Notes: generated by a model not told the origin, from the letters alone. A stretch of 64,000 nucleotides of DNA from Bacillota bacterium (GCA_017577405.1 PIUA01000023.1:62001-126000); one strand, 5' to 3'; shown: positions 1-13,082, counted from the stretch's first letter. Translations and numbers: made by a program.

Positions 1-104
1 AGGCGTTCGACCACAGTTCACCGCCCTTCGCCATCGGTGGGAGCATTATACCATGCCCGTGGTGCCCCTTCCTAGGGCTTGTCCCGCGGCGCCCGCACCG
101 GAGG

Positions 105-833
105 CTACAGGCCCCAGGAGTAGTAGTTGAAGAGCCCCGCCAGCCGGAAGAAGGCGTTGGTGTAGAGCATCACCCCCACCGCGGCCACCAGGGTGCCGCT
201 GGCCAGGGAGATCCACCGGCTGTGGCGGGTGAGGCGGGGGAGCCACTCCTGGAACCGGCCAATGAGGAGGGCCATGACCAGGAAGGGCAGCCCCATGCCC
301 AGGGAGTAGGCGAGGAGCAGGATGACGCCCTGCCAGAGGGTTTGCTGGGTTCCGGCCAGGAAGAGGATGGAGGCCAGGGCGGGTCCCACGCAGGGGGTCC
401 AGCCCGCGGCGAAGGCCATCCCGACGGGAAAGGCCCCCAGGGGCCCCCGGGGCAGGCGCCCCAGATCGAGCCGCCGCTCCTGGTCCAGGAAGGGCATGGG
501 GACCAGCCCCGTCAGGTAGATGCCGAAGAGGATGACCAAAATCCCCGCGAGTTTGCGGATGACGTCCTGGTAGACGAGGAGCAGGCGGCCTAGAGCCGTC
601 GCGGTGGCGCCGAAGGCGACGAAGACGAGGGTGAAGCCCAGGATGAAGAGCACCGCCCCCGCCAGCACCCGGTGCCGGAAGCGGCTGGCGCCGCCCCCCG
701 CGCTCAGCTCCCCCAGGCTCAAACCCGAGAGGTAGCTCACATAGGCGGGAATCAGGGCCAGAACGCAGGGCGAGACCACCGACGCGGCCCCAGCCAGGAA
801 GGCGATGGGGAGCCCGATCTCGGTCCCAGGCAC
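105..833 (-). CDS. ccdA: CcdA/DsbD-family cytochrome c biogenesis (thiol-disulfide) membrane protein
   Basis: Multi-TM ORF with SPCVLALIPAYVSYLSG and AAGWTPCVGPALASIL motifs typical of CcdA. The GTG at 833 has a GAGGGGGG Shine-Dalgarno; the ORF-track start is a TTG at 857. Confidence 0.85.
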   Translation of the reverse strand: MPGTEIGLPIAFLAGAASVVSPCVLALIPAYVSYLSGLSLGELSAGGGASRFRHRVLAGAVLFILGFTLVFVAFGATATALGRLLLVYQDVIRKLAGILVILFGIYLTGLVPMPFLDQERRLDLGRLPRGPLGAFPVGMAFAAGWTPCVGPALASILFLAGTQQTLWQGVILLLAYSLGMGLPFLVMALLIGRFQEWLPRLTRHSRWISLASGTLVAAVGVMLYTNAFFRLAGLFNYYSWGL

Positions 834-840
834 AGAAATA

Positions 841-883
841 CCCCCCTCGGGTACCAACTCATCCCATTATAGCCCGAGGGGGG
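841..883 (-). promoter_or_regulatory. 11-bp inverted repeat (cccccctcggg / cccgagggggg) with a -10-like TATAAT in its 21-nt loop, upstream of ccdA
   Basis: Arms 841-851 and 873-883 are perfectly complementary. On the minus strand, TTGAAG (890-895), an 18-nt spacer and TATAAT (866-871) overlap the repeat. Confidence 0.6.
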
Positions 884-891
884 ATGCCGCT

Positions 892-2133
892 TCAACCCTG
901 CCCGGCGACGGGCGCCCGTTCCCGGGCGACGACGGCCACCGTGTCCCGGGCGATGACCACCTCTTCGTCGGTGGGGATGACATAGACGGGCACCCGGCTG
1001 GCGGGCGTGGAGATGAGGGCCTCGCCCTTGGCTTGGCGGTTGGCTTCCGGATCCAACTCGACGCCCAGGTAGGTCAGCCCGGCGCAGACCATCTCCCGGA
1101 CCCGGGGTGAGTGCTCGCCGATCCCGGCGGTGAAGGCGATGGCGTCCACCCCATTGAGGGCCGCGGCGTAGGCGCCGATGTACTTCCGGATCCGGTAGGT
1201 GAACATCTCCAGGGCCAGGGCAGCGCCCTCATCGCCCTGCTCCGCGCCTGCCTCGATCTCCCGCATGTCGGAGGCGGTGCCCGAGATGCCCAGCAGGCCG
1301 CTGTGCTTGTTGAGCATGGCGTCCGCCTCGGCCAGCGACAGCTCCTCCCGGGCCATGATGTAGAGGAGTGCGCCGGCGTCCACGTCGCCGGACCGAGTTC
1401 CCATCATCAGGCCTTCCAGGGGGGTGAAGCCCATGGAGGTGTCGATGGAGTGGTCCCCCAGGACCGCGGCGATGCTGGCGCCGTTGCCCAGGTGGCAGGT
1501 GATGATCTTGGGCGTCCCTTCGCCGCCCAGGAGGGTCCGGACTCGCTCAGCCACGTACCGGTGGGACGAGCCGTGGAAGCCGTACCGGCGGACGGCGTAC
1601 CGCTCGTACAGAAGCCGCGGGAGTGCGTACAGGTAGGCGTGCTGAGGCATGCGCGCGTGGAAGGCTGTGTCGAAGACGGCCACCTGCGGCACTCCCGGCA
1701 GGAGCCCTTCGGCCGCCTCGATCCCCGACAGGTTGTGGGGATTGTGGAGGGGCGCCAGCTCCGTCAGCTCCCGGATGGTCGCCTTCACCTCCGGCGTCAC
1801 CAGGACCGACTCCTGGAAAGCCTCGCCCCCGTGGACCACCCGGTGGCCCACCGCGCCGATCTCGTCAATCCGCTCCAAGACGGCTGTGCCCCGTTCCTGG
1901 TCGGTGAGCAGGCGGAGCACCTGCTGAATGGCCGTGGTGTGGTCCAGGATCTCCTGCTGGAGCTGGTACGGCTCCCGCCCCGGAACCCGGTGGGTGACCA
2001 GCGCATCCTCCATGCCGATCCGCTCCACCTGGCCCGAGGCCAGGACCGTCTCCGCGGGCATGTCGTACAGCTTGTACTTCACCGACGAACTGCCCGAGTT
2101 CAGAACAAAAACCTTCACAGTGTCCACCCCCAT
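892..2133 (-). CDS. ackA: Acetate kinase
   Basis: VFVLNSGSSSVKYKLYDM N-terminus, GYRVVHGGE-like and THLGNG-like (CHLGNGASIAAV) motifs, FTAGIGEHSPRVRE. Confidence 0.97.
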   Translation of the reverse strand: MGVDTVKVFVLNSGSSSVKYKLYDMPAETVLASGQVERIGMEDALVTHRVPGREPYQLQQEILDHTTAIQQVLRLLTDQERGTAVLERIDEIGAVGHRVVHGGEAFQESVLVTPEVKATIRELTELAPLHNPHNLSGIEAAEGLLPGVPQVAVFDTAFHARMPQHAYLYALPRLLYERYAVRRYGFHGSSHRYVAERVRTLLGGEGTPKIITCHLGNGASIAAVLGDHSIDTSMGFTPLEGLMMGTRSGDVDAGALLYIMAREELSLAEADAMLNKHSGLLGISGTASDMREIEAGAEQGDEGAALALEMFTYRIRKYIGAYAAALNGVDAIAFTAGIGEHSPRVREMVCAGLTYLGVELDPEANRQAKGEALISTPASRVPVYVIPTDEEVVIARDTVAVVARERAPVAGQG

Positions 2134-2178
2134 GCCGGCTCTCCGGCCCCCTCCGGGTCATCCTCCCGTTCTGTGGCC

Positions 2179-3072
2179 TCACCCGTCGACCCGGCGTCCC
2201 TCTTCATCATAACGGAAAAAGCCTTGGCCTGTCTTGACACCCAGGTTGCCCGCCCGGACGTACTTCTTGAGCAGCGGGCACGGGCGGAACTTGACATCAC
2301 CGTACTCCCGGAAGAGCCGCTCCATGGCCACCAGGACCGAATCCAAGCCCATGCGGTCCGCCATCTCCAAGGGCCCCATGCGGAAGCGGTAGCCCAGGCG
2401 CATGGCGGTGTCGATGTCCTCCGGCGAGGCGACCCCCTCCATGACGCAGTACATGGCCTCGTTGAGCAGGGGCATGATCAGCCGGGTGGTGACGTACCCG
2501 GGCGACTCGTAGACCTCCACGGGCACCTTGGCCGCCTTCTCCATCAGCGTCCGGGCCCGCTGGACGCTGGCCTCCGACGTGTGCAGGCCCCGGATGATCT
2601 CCACAATGGGCATCTCCGTCACCGGGTTGACGAAGTGCAGGCCCAGGACCCGCTCGGGGTGTTGGGTGACGGCCGCCAATTCGGTGATGCTCAAGGTGGA
2701 GGTGTTGCTGGCGAGAAGCTGCTCCGGCGATGATTGGGCGTCCAGCTGGCGGAAGAGCGCCTTCTTCACCTCGAGGTCTTCGGTGACCGCCTCGATCACC
2801 AGCTCCGCCGGGGCGACGGCCTCCAGCGAGAGGGTGGGCGAAATCCGCTTGAGGATCACCCGCTTCTCGGCCTCGGTGATCGCCCATTTCTCCAGACGTT
2901 GATCCAAGCGGGTCTCGATGGTCTCCATCGAGCGCTTGAGGGCCGCGCCATCCACGTCCACCAGGATCACATCAAAACCCTGCTGGGCGAGGTGCTGCGC
3001 GAGGCTCGTCCCCATCGTACCCGCACCCACCACTCCCACGCGCGGTGCTGCCACCCCGCTCCCTCCTGACAA
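2179..3072 (-). CDS. 3-hydroxyacyl-CoA (3-hydroxybutyryl-CoA) dehydrogenase
   Basis: GVVGAGTMGTSLAQ Rossmann motif, SNTSTLSITELA, GLHFVNPVTEMPIVEIIRG, C-terminal 3HCDH domain. Confidence 0.93.
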   Translation of the reverse strand: MSGGSGVAAPRVGVVGAGTMGTSLAQHLAQQGFDVILVDVDGAALKRSMETIETRLDQRLEKWAITEAEKRVILKRISPTLSLEAVAPAELVIEAVTEDLEVKKALFRQLDAQSSPEQLLASNTSTLSITELAAVTQHPERVLGLHFVNPVTEMPIVEIIRGLHTSEASVQRARTLMEKAAKVPVEVYESPGYVTTRLIMPLLNEAMYCVMEGVASPEDIDTAMRLGYRFRMGPLEMADRMGLDSVLVAMERLFREYGDVKFRPCPLLKKYVRAGNLGVKTGQGFFRYDEEGRRVDG

Positions 3073-3088
3073 CCGTTGGTGTTTTCGA

Positions 3089-3117
3089 TTGAGGCTGTTC
3101 CCTCACGGTCTTATTCT
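3089..3117 (+). promoter_or_regulatory. SigA-like promoter upstream of the DUF1015 gene
   Basis: TTGAGG (3089-3094), 17 nt, TATTCT (3112-3117). Confidence 0.5.
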
Positions 3118-3259
3118 GTAGGTGCGCCCGCTCTCCCCTCCTGGGCTGAAGGAGATGGGGAGGGCTGGCACGAATCACGTGGGCAACGCCGGCCCGGATC
3201 ATCTTGCCGCCCCCGAACCTGCTGACTTCGAGCCCCAGCCCTGGGAGGAGGTTGGTCGC

Positions 3260-6072
<2,813 letters not shown>

Positions 6073-6131
6073 GGCGGTGAGCAGGTGTCCGCCGGCTCAC
6101 CGGGTGGGCGGCTTGGGAAGGGGGGAGCAGG

Positions 6132-7256
6132 GTGGCGGCGTGGCGGGTGGCCCGGGTGATGGGCATTCCCATCGAGATCCACGCCTCGTGGACCATTGTG
6201 TTCGCGTTCTTGGGGAGCAGCCTGAGCCTCGGCTACTTTCCCTTGGCCTACCCGGGGCAGAGCGGCCTGGTCTACGGCATTCTCGGCGTGGTGACCACCC
6301 TTCTGGTCTTCGCCTCCCTGCTCCTCCACGAGCTGAGCCACTCCCTGGTCGCCCGGGAGCACAACCTGCCCATCGCCCGCATCACCCTCTTCATCTTCGG
6401 GGGCGTGGCCCACGCCCGGGGGGAGCCTCCCGGTCCCCGGGCTGAGTTCCGGATCGCCATCGCCGGCCCCTTGGCCAGCCTCCTGGTGGCGCTGCTGGCC
6501 CGGCTCGTCCAGGAAGGGGCCCGGATCGGGGGGCTGGGGCAGGGTCTGGAGGCGGTGGCGGGTTACCTCTACGGGGTCAACCTAATGCTCGCTTTGGTCA
6601 ACTTGGTCCCTGCCTTTCCCCTGGACGGCGGCCGGATCCTCCGGGCCCTCCTCTGGTCCCGCACGGGCAGCCTCCTCCGGGCCACCCGCTGGGCCGCCCG
6701 CCTGGGGCGCGGCTTCGCCCACCTGCTGATCCTGGCCGGGCTCTTCCTGGTCTTCTTTGGTCCCTGGCTCAACGGGCTCTGGTTCGTCTTCTTGGGCTGG
6801 TTCCTGCTCCAGGCGGCCCAGGGGAGCGAGGTCAACGTGGAGCTGACCGAGACCTTGCGGGGGCTGACGGTGGCCGACGTGATGGAGCCCCAGTTCCTGG
6901 CCGTCCGGCGGGAGATGCCCTTGGATCACTTCGTGGACCGGTACCTGACCCGGTCCAGCCAGGAGGTCTTCCCGGTGATGGATGGGGCCGTCCCCCTGGG
7001 TGTGGTGGGCCTGAGCGAGATCCGCCAGGTGGCCCGGGAGGAGTGGCCCCAGACCACGGTCCAGAGCGTCCGCCGGCCTCTGGAGCCCCTCCAGCTCGTG
7101 GCGCCCAGCCTGCCCGCCATGGAGGCGGCCCGCCGCCTGGCCGTGACCGGCACGCCCCTCCTGGTGGTGGAGGATGGCCAGCTGGTGGGCCTGGTGACCG
7201 CCCGCGGCCTGAGCCGCCTGATCGACATCCGGCGCGAGGTCTTGATGGCCCGCTGA
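6132..7256 (+). CDS. Site-2 protease family (M50) zinc metalloprotease with C-terminal CBS domains
   Basis: HELSH zinc motif, NLVPAFPLDGGRILRA, multiple TMs. Confidence 0.92.
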   Translation: MAAWRVARVMGIPIEIHASWTIVFAFLGSSLSLGYFPLAYPGQSGLVYGILGVVTTLLVFASLLLHELSHSLVAREHNLPIARITLFIFGGVAHARGEPPGPRAEFRIAIAGPLASLLVALLARLVQEGARIGGLGQGLEAVAGYLYGVNLMLALVNLVPAFPLDGGRILRALLWSRTGSLLRATRWAARLGRGFAHLLILAGLFLVFFGPWLNGLWFVFLGWFLLQAAQGSEVNVELTETLRGLTVADVMEPQFLAVRREMPLDHFVDRYLTRSSQEVFPVMDGAVPLGVVGLSEIRQVAREEWPQTTVQSVRRPLEPLQLVAPSLPAMEAARRLAVTGTPLLVVEDGQLVGLVTARGLSRLIDIRREVLMAR

Positions 7257-7300
7257 GGCCCGCCAGGGCCCGGCGCCGAGCCCGAGGGGAGGATGAGCCT

Positions 7301-8176
7301 GTGGAGCTGATCCTGGGTGAGTACCGCCTTCCACTTGGCCAGCGCACCTATGTGATGGGGATCCTGAATGTGACGCCCGACTCCTTCTCCGACGGCGGCC
7401 AGTACCTGGACCCGGGCCGGGCGGTGGCTCGGGGTCTGGAGATGGTGGCCCAAGGGGCGGATCTGATCGATGTGGGCGGGGAGTCAACCCGCCCCGGGGC
7501 CGAGCCGGTCCCCGTGGAGGAGGAGCTCCGGCGGGTGATCCCCGTCATCCGCCGTCTCGCCCGGGAGGTCCGGGTGCCCATCTCCATCGACACCTACAAG
7601 GCCCGGGTGGCGGAGGCGGCCGTGGACGCAGGCGCCCGCCTCCTCAACGACATCTCCGCCGGCCGCTTCGACCCCGAGATGCCCCGGCTGGCCGCCCGGA
7701 CAGGCCTCCCCTTGGTGGTCATGCACATGAAAGGGACCCCCCGGACCATGCAGGAGGCGCCCTGGTACGAGGATGTGGTGGGCGAGGTGGATCAGTTCTT
7801 CCGGGAGCGGATCCAGGCCCTGACCGAGGCGGGGGTGGCTCGGGAGCAGCTCATCCTCGATCCCGGCCTGGGCTTTGGCAAGCGGACCCAGGACAACCTG
7901 GTCCTGCTGGGCCAGCTGGGGCGGTTCCGCCACTGGGGCCTGCCCCTCCTGGTGGGCCCCTCCCGCAAGTCCTTCCTGGGCGAGGTCCTGGGCACGCCGC
8001 CCCAGGATCGCCTGGAGGGAACCCTGGCCGCGGTGGTGACGGCCGTGGTGCAGGGGGCCGACCTGGTCCGGGTCCACGACGTGGAGGCCATCGACCGGGC
8101 CCGGCGGGTGGTGGACGCGTTGGTCCGCGCCGATCCGGTCGCCGCGGCGGCCGCCCAGGGCGGGGAGAACCGATGA
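7301..8176 (+). CDS. folP: Dihydropteroate synthase
   Basis: MGILNVTPDSFSDGG, DVGGESTRPGAEPV, LDPGLGFGK, GPSRKSFLG; GTG start at 7301. Confidence 0.97.
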   Translation: MELILGEYRLPLGQRTYVMGILNVTPDSFSDGGQYLDPGRAVARGLEMVAQGADLIDVGGESTRPGAEPVPVEEELRRVIPVIRRLAREVRVPISIDTYKARVAEAAVDAGARLLNDISAGRFDPEMPRLAARTGLPLVVMHMKGTPRTMQEAPWYEDVVGEVDQFFRERIQALTEAGVAREQLILDPGLGFGKRTQDNLVLLGQLGRFRHWGLPLLVGPSRKSFLGEVLGTPPQDRLEGTLAAVVTAVVQGADLVRVHDVEAIDRARRVVDALVRADPVAAAAAQGGENR

Positions 8177-8709
8177 AGGAGCCGTCGCGGACCGCCGGAG
8201 TCCGCCGGGCCTTCCTGGGCCTGGGGTCCAACCTGGGGGATCGGCAGAGGTTCCTGGAGACGGCCCTGGCCCGGATCGACCAGCTCCCGGCCACCGCCCT
8301 CCGGCGGACCAGCAGCCTCTACGAGACGGAGCCGTGGGGTGGGGTGCCCCAGCCGGCCTACTTGAATCTGGTAGCGGAGATCGAGACGGGCCTGGGTCCC
8401 GAGGCTTTGCTGGCTGAGGTGTTGCGCATCGAAAGGGAGATGGGGCGGGTCCGCACCGTGCGTTGGGGCCCCCGGATCATCGACGTGGATCTGCTCTGGA
8501 TGGAGGGCGAAGCGCGCCAGACGCCGGAGCTCACCCTTCCCCACCCGCGTCTGGTGGAGCGGGCCTTCGTCCTGGTCCCCCTGGCCGAGCTGGATGCCCA
8601 CCTGCTGGTCCGAGGGCGCCCGGTGGCCGCCTGGCTCGCCGAGCTGCCCCGCTCCGAGGGGGATGTGGTCCGGGTGTCTGGGCCCCTCCGGCCGGGCTTC
8701 AGGTCTTGA
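8173..8709 (+). CDS. folK: 2-amino-4-hydroxy-6-hydroxymethyldihydropteridine pyrophosphokinase
   Basis: FLGLGSNLGDR, SSLYETEPWG, WGPRIIDVDLLW, LPHPRLVERAFVL. Confidence 0.96.
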   Translation: MKEPSRTAGVRRAFLGLGSNLGDRQRFLETALARIDQLPATALRRTSSLYETEPWGGVPQPAYLNLVAEIETGLGPEALLAEVLRIEREMGRVRTVRWGPRIIDVDLLWMEGEARQTPELTLPHPRLVERAFVLVPLAELDAHLLVRGRPVAAWLAELPRSEGDVVRVSGPLRPGFRS

Positions 8710-9025
8710 TGAACTGGTCCACGTTGAGGACGAAGACGGTGGCCCCGCCCGACTCGATCTCGATGGGCATGCTCACCGAGGTGGGCAGTTCCGGTGAGGG
8801 TTGGGGCAAGAGCCGCTTCTGCCGGGTGCAGATCCGCCGGATGGTGGTGAGCACGGGCTCCACCTGATCATCCTCCACCCCGATGAGGAGGGTGGTGTTG
8901 CCCCGCAGGAGGAACCCACCCGTGGAGGCGAGCTTGGTGGCCTGGAAGCCCTGCTCCACCAAGGAGTCCATCAAGGGGCTGGCGCTTTCGTCCTCGACCA
9001 CCGCGAGGATCAGCTTCATGGTCAT
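8699..9025 (-). CDS. darA: Cyclic-di-AMP receptor (DarA/PstA-like, PII-like fold)
   Basis: MKLILAVVEDES...LASTGGFLLRGNTTLLIGVEDDQVEPVL matches the DarA/PstA pattern. The stop overlaps the folK 3' end. Confidence 0.85.
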   Translation of the reverse strand: MTMKLILAVVEDESASPLMDSLVEQGFQATKLASTGGFLLRGNTTLLIGVEDDQVEPVLTTIRRICTRQKRLLPQPSPELPTSVSMPIEIESGGATVFVLNVDQFIKT

Positions 9026-9159
9026 AACCCCTTTCCGCCCAGGGTGCCCCTCACCTATTGGCCGTCGAGCGGCCAGGCTCCTCCCCGGGCCCACCGTCGG
9101 GCCCTCTCTGATCGGGCAGGAATCTGTCCCCCAACAGGGAATAGATCTCAATACGCATC

Positions 9160-9579
9160 GTGGCAAGAGTGGCGCTTGCGGCTCTGGGAGGAAGGGGTCG
9201 ACCGCTCGTGGAGCGAGCGTTCCGTGTCGTAGCAGCTGGCCTCATCGCCATGTTCATCCTCTTGGCCTGGGCGATCGTGGCCATTCCAGGCAGCCTCTTG
9301 GTCAAACTAATCCTGTTCTTCGTCCTCACCGCGTCCGCCTTCGGCATCACCCTGGTGATGACCACCGAGAGCCCGGTGGCCGATGCGGTCCTCAGGCCGC
9401 CCTGGGCTGACGAGGCGGCGGGCGGGCCCGCGCCCAGCGACGACGACGGGGCTGGGGCGCCGGCGGCCAAGCCCGTCCGGGCTCGGGCTCGACGGGCCGC
9501 CGAGGAGGGCGGCGACGGGGAGCCGGTTGGGGCCCCCGCGGCCGGGCGGGCCCAGGGCGATGAGGCTCCCGGCAGCTGA
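9160..9579 (+). CDS. Hypothetical membrane protein (two TMs, charged Ala/Gly-rich C-terminus)
   Basis: Two hydrophobic helices (VAAGLIAMFILLAWAIVAI, KLILFFVLTASAFGITLVM); start uncertain. Confidence 0.5.
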   Translation: MARVALAALGGRGRPLVERAFRVVAAGLIAMFILLAWAIVAIPGSLLVKLILFFVLTASAFGITLVMTTESPVADAVLRPPWADEAAGGPAPSDDDGAGAPAAKPVRARARRAAEEGGDGEPVGAPAAGRAQGDEAPGS

Positions 9580-9635
9580 GGGCGGTTCGGTCCCGGCCCG
9601 GTCCGTGGGGCGCGTCTTGCCAGACGGAACAGGTC

Positions 9636-9665
9636 TTGCCGGCTGGCGATAATAGATGGTATTCT
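9636..9665 (+). promoter_or_regulatory. Possible SigA promoter for the nuo operon
   Basis: TTGCCG (9636-9641), 18 nt, TATTCT (9660-9665). Confidence 0.4.
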
Positions 9666-9745
9666 GACATAGAGTAGGGTGGACTCAATGCAGAGGTCTC
9701 CGGCTTGGCCGGAGTGGGCGCGGGCGACCGGACGCCCGCATCATC

Positions 9746-10153
9746 GTGGGCTGGATTGTGCCACGGTTCACATACTGGGGGCGAGTCGTCGTGGAGGCGT
9801 ATCTGCCGGTCCTCATCTACTTGGGCGTGGCCGCGGCCGTTCCGCTGCTCATCACCGGTCTCATCGAGGCGATGGCCCGGCGCCGGCGCCCCCGGCACGA
9901 TGACCCGCAGAAGTACCTCACCTATGAGAGCGGCTATCCCACCCCGCCCATCCCCGGGAGGATCCCCATCAAGTTCTACCTGATCGCCATGCTCTTTGTC
10001 GTCTTCGATGTGGAGGCGGCCGTCTTCTACCCGTGGGCCGTCAACCTGCGGGCACTGGGGGTCTTCGGCCTCTGGGAAGTGGTGGCCTTCGTCCTGGTGC
10101 TGGCGGTGGGCTACGCCTACGTCTGGAAGAGGGGGGGATTCCAGTGGAAGTGA
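9746..10153 (+). CDS. nuoA: NADH-quinone oxidoreductase subunit A
   Basis: [37 protein letters not shown]. Confidence 0.95.
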   Translation: MGWIVPRFTYWGRVVVEAYLPVLIYLGVAAAVPLLITGLIEAMARRRRPRHDDPQKYLTYESGYPTPPIPGRIPIKFYLIAMLFVVFDVEAAVFYPWAVNLRALGVFGLWEVVAFVLVLAVGYAYVWKRGGFQWK

Positions 10154-10629
10154 CCAACGAGCCGTTCTTGGTCACCCGGCTGGACCAGTTCGCGCGGTGG
10201 GCCCAGAAGTCATCCCTGTGGCCCCTCACCTTCGGCCTGGCCTGTTGTGCCATCGAGATGATGAACATGGTCTCCCCCCGATACGACGCCGCCCGGTTCG
10301 GCGCCGAGGTTTTCCGGGCGTCGCCCCGCCAGGCCGACCTGCTCATCGTCTCGGGGCGGCTCTCCCACAAGATGGTGCCGGTGATCCGGCAGATCTACGC
10401 GCAGATGCCGGAGCCCAAGTGGGTGGTGGCCATGGGGGCCTGCGCGTCCAGCGGCGGCATCTTCGACAACTACGCCATCGTCCAGGGTGTGGACCAGGTG
10501 ATCCCCGTCGACGTCTACGTGCCCGGATGCCCGCCCACCCCGGACGCCGTCCTCCACGCGGTCCTCAGGCTTCAGGAGGAGATCGTCCAGGGGGACCCGC
10601 AGGCGGGGGTGATCCGCCGCCATGGGTGA
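10144..10629 (+). CDS. nuoB: NADH-quinone oxidoreductase subunit B
   Basis: [31 protein letters not shown] cluster N2 ligands; GTG start overlaps nuoA. Confidence 0.96.
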   Translation: MEVTNEPFLVTRLDQFARWAQKSSLWPLTFGLACCAIEMMNMVSPRYDAARFGAEVFRASPRQADLLIVSGRLSHKMVPVIRQIYAQMPEPKWVVAMGACASSGGIFDNYAIVQGVDQVIPVDVYVPGCPPTPDAVLHAVLRLQEEIVQGDPQAGVIRRHG

Positions 10630-11302
10630 CCCGCGCGTCCGTCCCCCCGGGGCGCCGCCCGGAGGGGGGGCGGCCAGCCCCGCTCCCTGGCTGGAGGCGA
10701 TCCTGGCCGCGGCCCCTGGCCAGGTGGAGCGGCTTGAACCTTGCTACGGCATCGAAAGCCTCCGGGTGGCGCCTACCGCCCTGCTGGCGGTCGCTGACTC
10801 GATCCGGGAGGCCGGCTTCACCATGTGCCTGGATGTGGGCGGGGTCGACTACCTGCCCCGGCAGCCCCGTTTCGAGGTGGTCTACCACTTCCTGGCCCTC
10901 CAGGGCGACGGCCGGCCCGAGCAGCCGCGACGCCTCCAGCTGCGGGTGCCCGTCCCGGAGGAGGCGCCGGAGGTGCCTTCCATCGCCCACCTCTGGCCTT
11001 CGGCCAACTGGGCTGAGCGGGAGGTGTATGACCTCTTCGGGATCCGCTTTACGGGCCACCCCGACCTGCGGCGGATCCTGATGCCCGATGACTGGGAGGG
11101 TCATCCCCTCCGGAAGGATTACCCCCTGCGGGGCCCCCGGGATCGGGCGGCGGCCACCTTGCCCCAGGGGGAGCAGTTCGATTTTCTCCAGGCCCGGCGG
11201 CCCCAGCCCCTGGCCCACGCCCGTGGGGGCTGGCGACCCGACCCGGGAGCCGGCGGCAGCGAGGCGGAGGGGAGGGATGGCCATGATGGCGCGGGAGCCT
11301 GA
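10622..11302 (+). CDS. nuoC: NADH-quinone oxidoreductase subunit C
   Basis: [45 protein letters not shown]. Confidence 0.95.
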   Translation: MGDPRVRPPGAPPGGGAASPAPWLEAILAAAPGQVERLEPCYGIESLRVAPTALLAVADSIREAGFTMCLDVGGVDYLPRQPRFEVVYHFLALQGDGRPEQPRRLQLRVPVPEEAPEVPSIAHLWPSANWAEREVYDLFGIRFTGHPDLRRILMPDDWEGHPLRKDYPLRGPRDRAAATLPQGEQFDFLQARRPQPLAHARGGWRPDPGAGGSEAEGRDGHDGAGA

Positions 11303-12560
11303 ACCGTTGGCGCCCAGCCCTGCCGAGGGGACGGCCCGGCAGGAGGTGGAGGCTTTGGCCCTTGCCCCGCTCCCCAAGGACCAAGAGGCGCCGCTCGAGG
11401 AGCGGCTCACCCTCAGCATCGGCCCCCACCATCCCAGCACCCACGGGGTTCTCCGGGTGGTGGTGGAGCTGGAGGGGGAGACGGTGGTGAAGGCCACCCC
11501 CGAGATCGGGTTCCTCCATACGGGCATCGAGAAGAACGCGGAGTACCTCCTCTGGCAGCAGGCCATCACCGTCCTGGACCGGATGGACTACCTCTCGCCC
11601 CTCTCCAACAACCTGGGCTACGTTCTGGCGGTGGAGAAGCTCCTGGGCCTGGAGGTGCCCGAGCGGGCCCGGGTGGTCCGGGTGATCCTCGCGGAACTCC
11701 AGCGGATCGCCAGCCATCTGGTCTGGTTGGGAACCACCGCCCTCGATCTCGGTGCCCAGAGCGTCTACTTCTACGCCTTTGAGCTGCGGGAGGGGATCCT
11801 GGACCTCTTTGAGGAGGCCAGCGGGGCCCGGATGAACCCCAGCTACTTCCGGGTCGGGGGGCTGGCCCAAGACCTGCCCGAGGACTGGGAGGCGATGGCC
11901 CGGGCCTTCCTGGCCAAGTTCCCCAAGCGGATGGCCGAGTTCCGGGCCCTGTTGGATCGGAACCCCATCTGGATTGACCGGACCAAGGGGATCGGGGTGT
12001 TGACGGCCCAACAGGCCATAGCCCTGGGGCTGACGGGGCCCCTCCTGCGGGCGTCAGGCGTCAACTACGATGTCCGCCGGGCTTTCCCCTACTGCGGCTA
12101 CGAGCGGTACGAGTTTGAGGTGCCCCTGGGGACCCAAGGGGACGCGTACGACCGGTACCTGGTCCGGATGCGGGAGATGGAGGAGAGCGCCCGCATCGTC
12201 GAGCAGGCTCTGGCTGAACTGGAGCCCGGGCCGGTGATGGTGGACGACCGGAAGATCGCCCTGCCGCCCAAAGAGGAGCTCAAGGTGAGCATGGAGGCGT
12301 TGATCCACCACTTCAAGCTGGTAGCCCACGGCTTCGAGGTGCCTGCGGGGGCCGTCTATCAGGCCATCGAGTCGCCCCGGGGCGAGATCGGCTTCTATGT
12401 CGTCTCCAGCGGCGGCACCAGGCCCTGGCGGGTTCGGGTCCGGCCGCCTTCGTTCTACAACGTGCAGGCCATCCCGGCCATGGCCGAAGGCCACCTGGTG
12501 GCCGACCTGGTGGCAATCCTGGCCACCATCGACCCTGTCTTTGGCGAGGTGGACCGATGA
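11277..12560 (+). CDS. nuoD: NADH-quinone oxidoreductase subunit D
   Basis: IGPHHPSTHGVLR, PEIGFLHTGIEK, YPYCGYERYEFEVPLGTQGD-like, SPRGEIGFYVVSSGG. Confidence 0.97.
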   Translation: MAMMAREPEPLAPSPAEGTARQEVEALALAPLPKDQEAPLEERLTLSIGPHHPSTHGVLRVVVELEGETVVKATPEIGFLHTGIEKNAEYLLWQQAITVLDRMDYLSPLSNNLGYVLAVEKLLGLEVPERARVVRVILAELQRIASHLVWLGTTALDLGAQSVYFYAFELREGILDLFEEASGARMNPSYFRVGGLAQDLPEDWEAMARAFLAKFPKRMAEFRALLDRNPIWIDRTKGIGVLTAQQAIALGLTGPLLRASGVNYDVRRAFPYCGYERYEFEVPLGTQGDAYDRYLVRMREMEESARIVEQALAELEPGPVMVDDRKIALPPKEELKVSMEALIHHFKLVAHGFEVPAGAVYQAIESPRGEIGFYVVSSGGTRPWRVRVRPPSFYNVQAIPAMAEGHLVADLVAILATIDPVFGEVDR

Positions 12561-13082
12561 TGGAGAAGCAGGCCGTGTCGTGGGTCGTGGAGCGGCACGA
12601 GGAGATCGAGGCCCTCATCAACCGGTATCCCGAACGGCGGTCGGCGGTCCTCCCCCTCCTGCACCTGGCTCAGGAGGCCCGGGGGTACCTGGCCACCGAG
12701 GATGTGGAGGCGGTGGCCGAGCTGGTCGGCATGACCCCCTCGGAAGTGACCGGCATCGTCTCCTTCTACTCCCTGCTCCACCGGCAGCCCCGGGGCCGGT
12801 ACACCCTCACCCTTTGTCAGAACCTGCCCTGCGTGCTCGCGGGCGCGGAGGCCCTGGCCCAGCACCTGCGGCAGAGGCTGGGGATCGCGCCGGGTGAGAC
12901 CACACCCGACGGGCTCTTGACCTTGGAGGAGACCCACGAGTGCCTGGCCGCCTGCGACGGGGCGCCGGTAGTGCAGGTGAACCTGGAGTACGCCACCCAC
13001 ATGACCCCCGAGAAGGTGGACCGGCTCCTGGAGGCCCTCCGGGCGGCCAGCCAAGAGGCGGCGGCCCCAGACGGGGAGGAGG

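Noticed and set aside
1111-2733. 540-aa plus-strand ORF opposite ackA and the hydroxyacyl-CoA dehydrogenase
   Set aside because: Shadow ORF over two confidently identified minus-strand genes.
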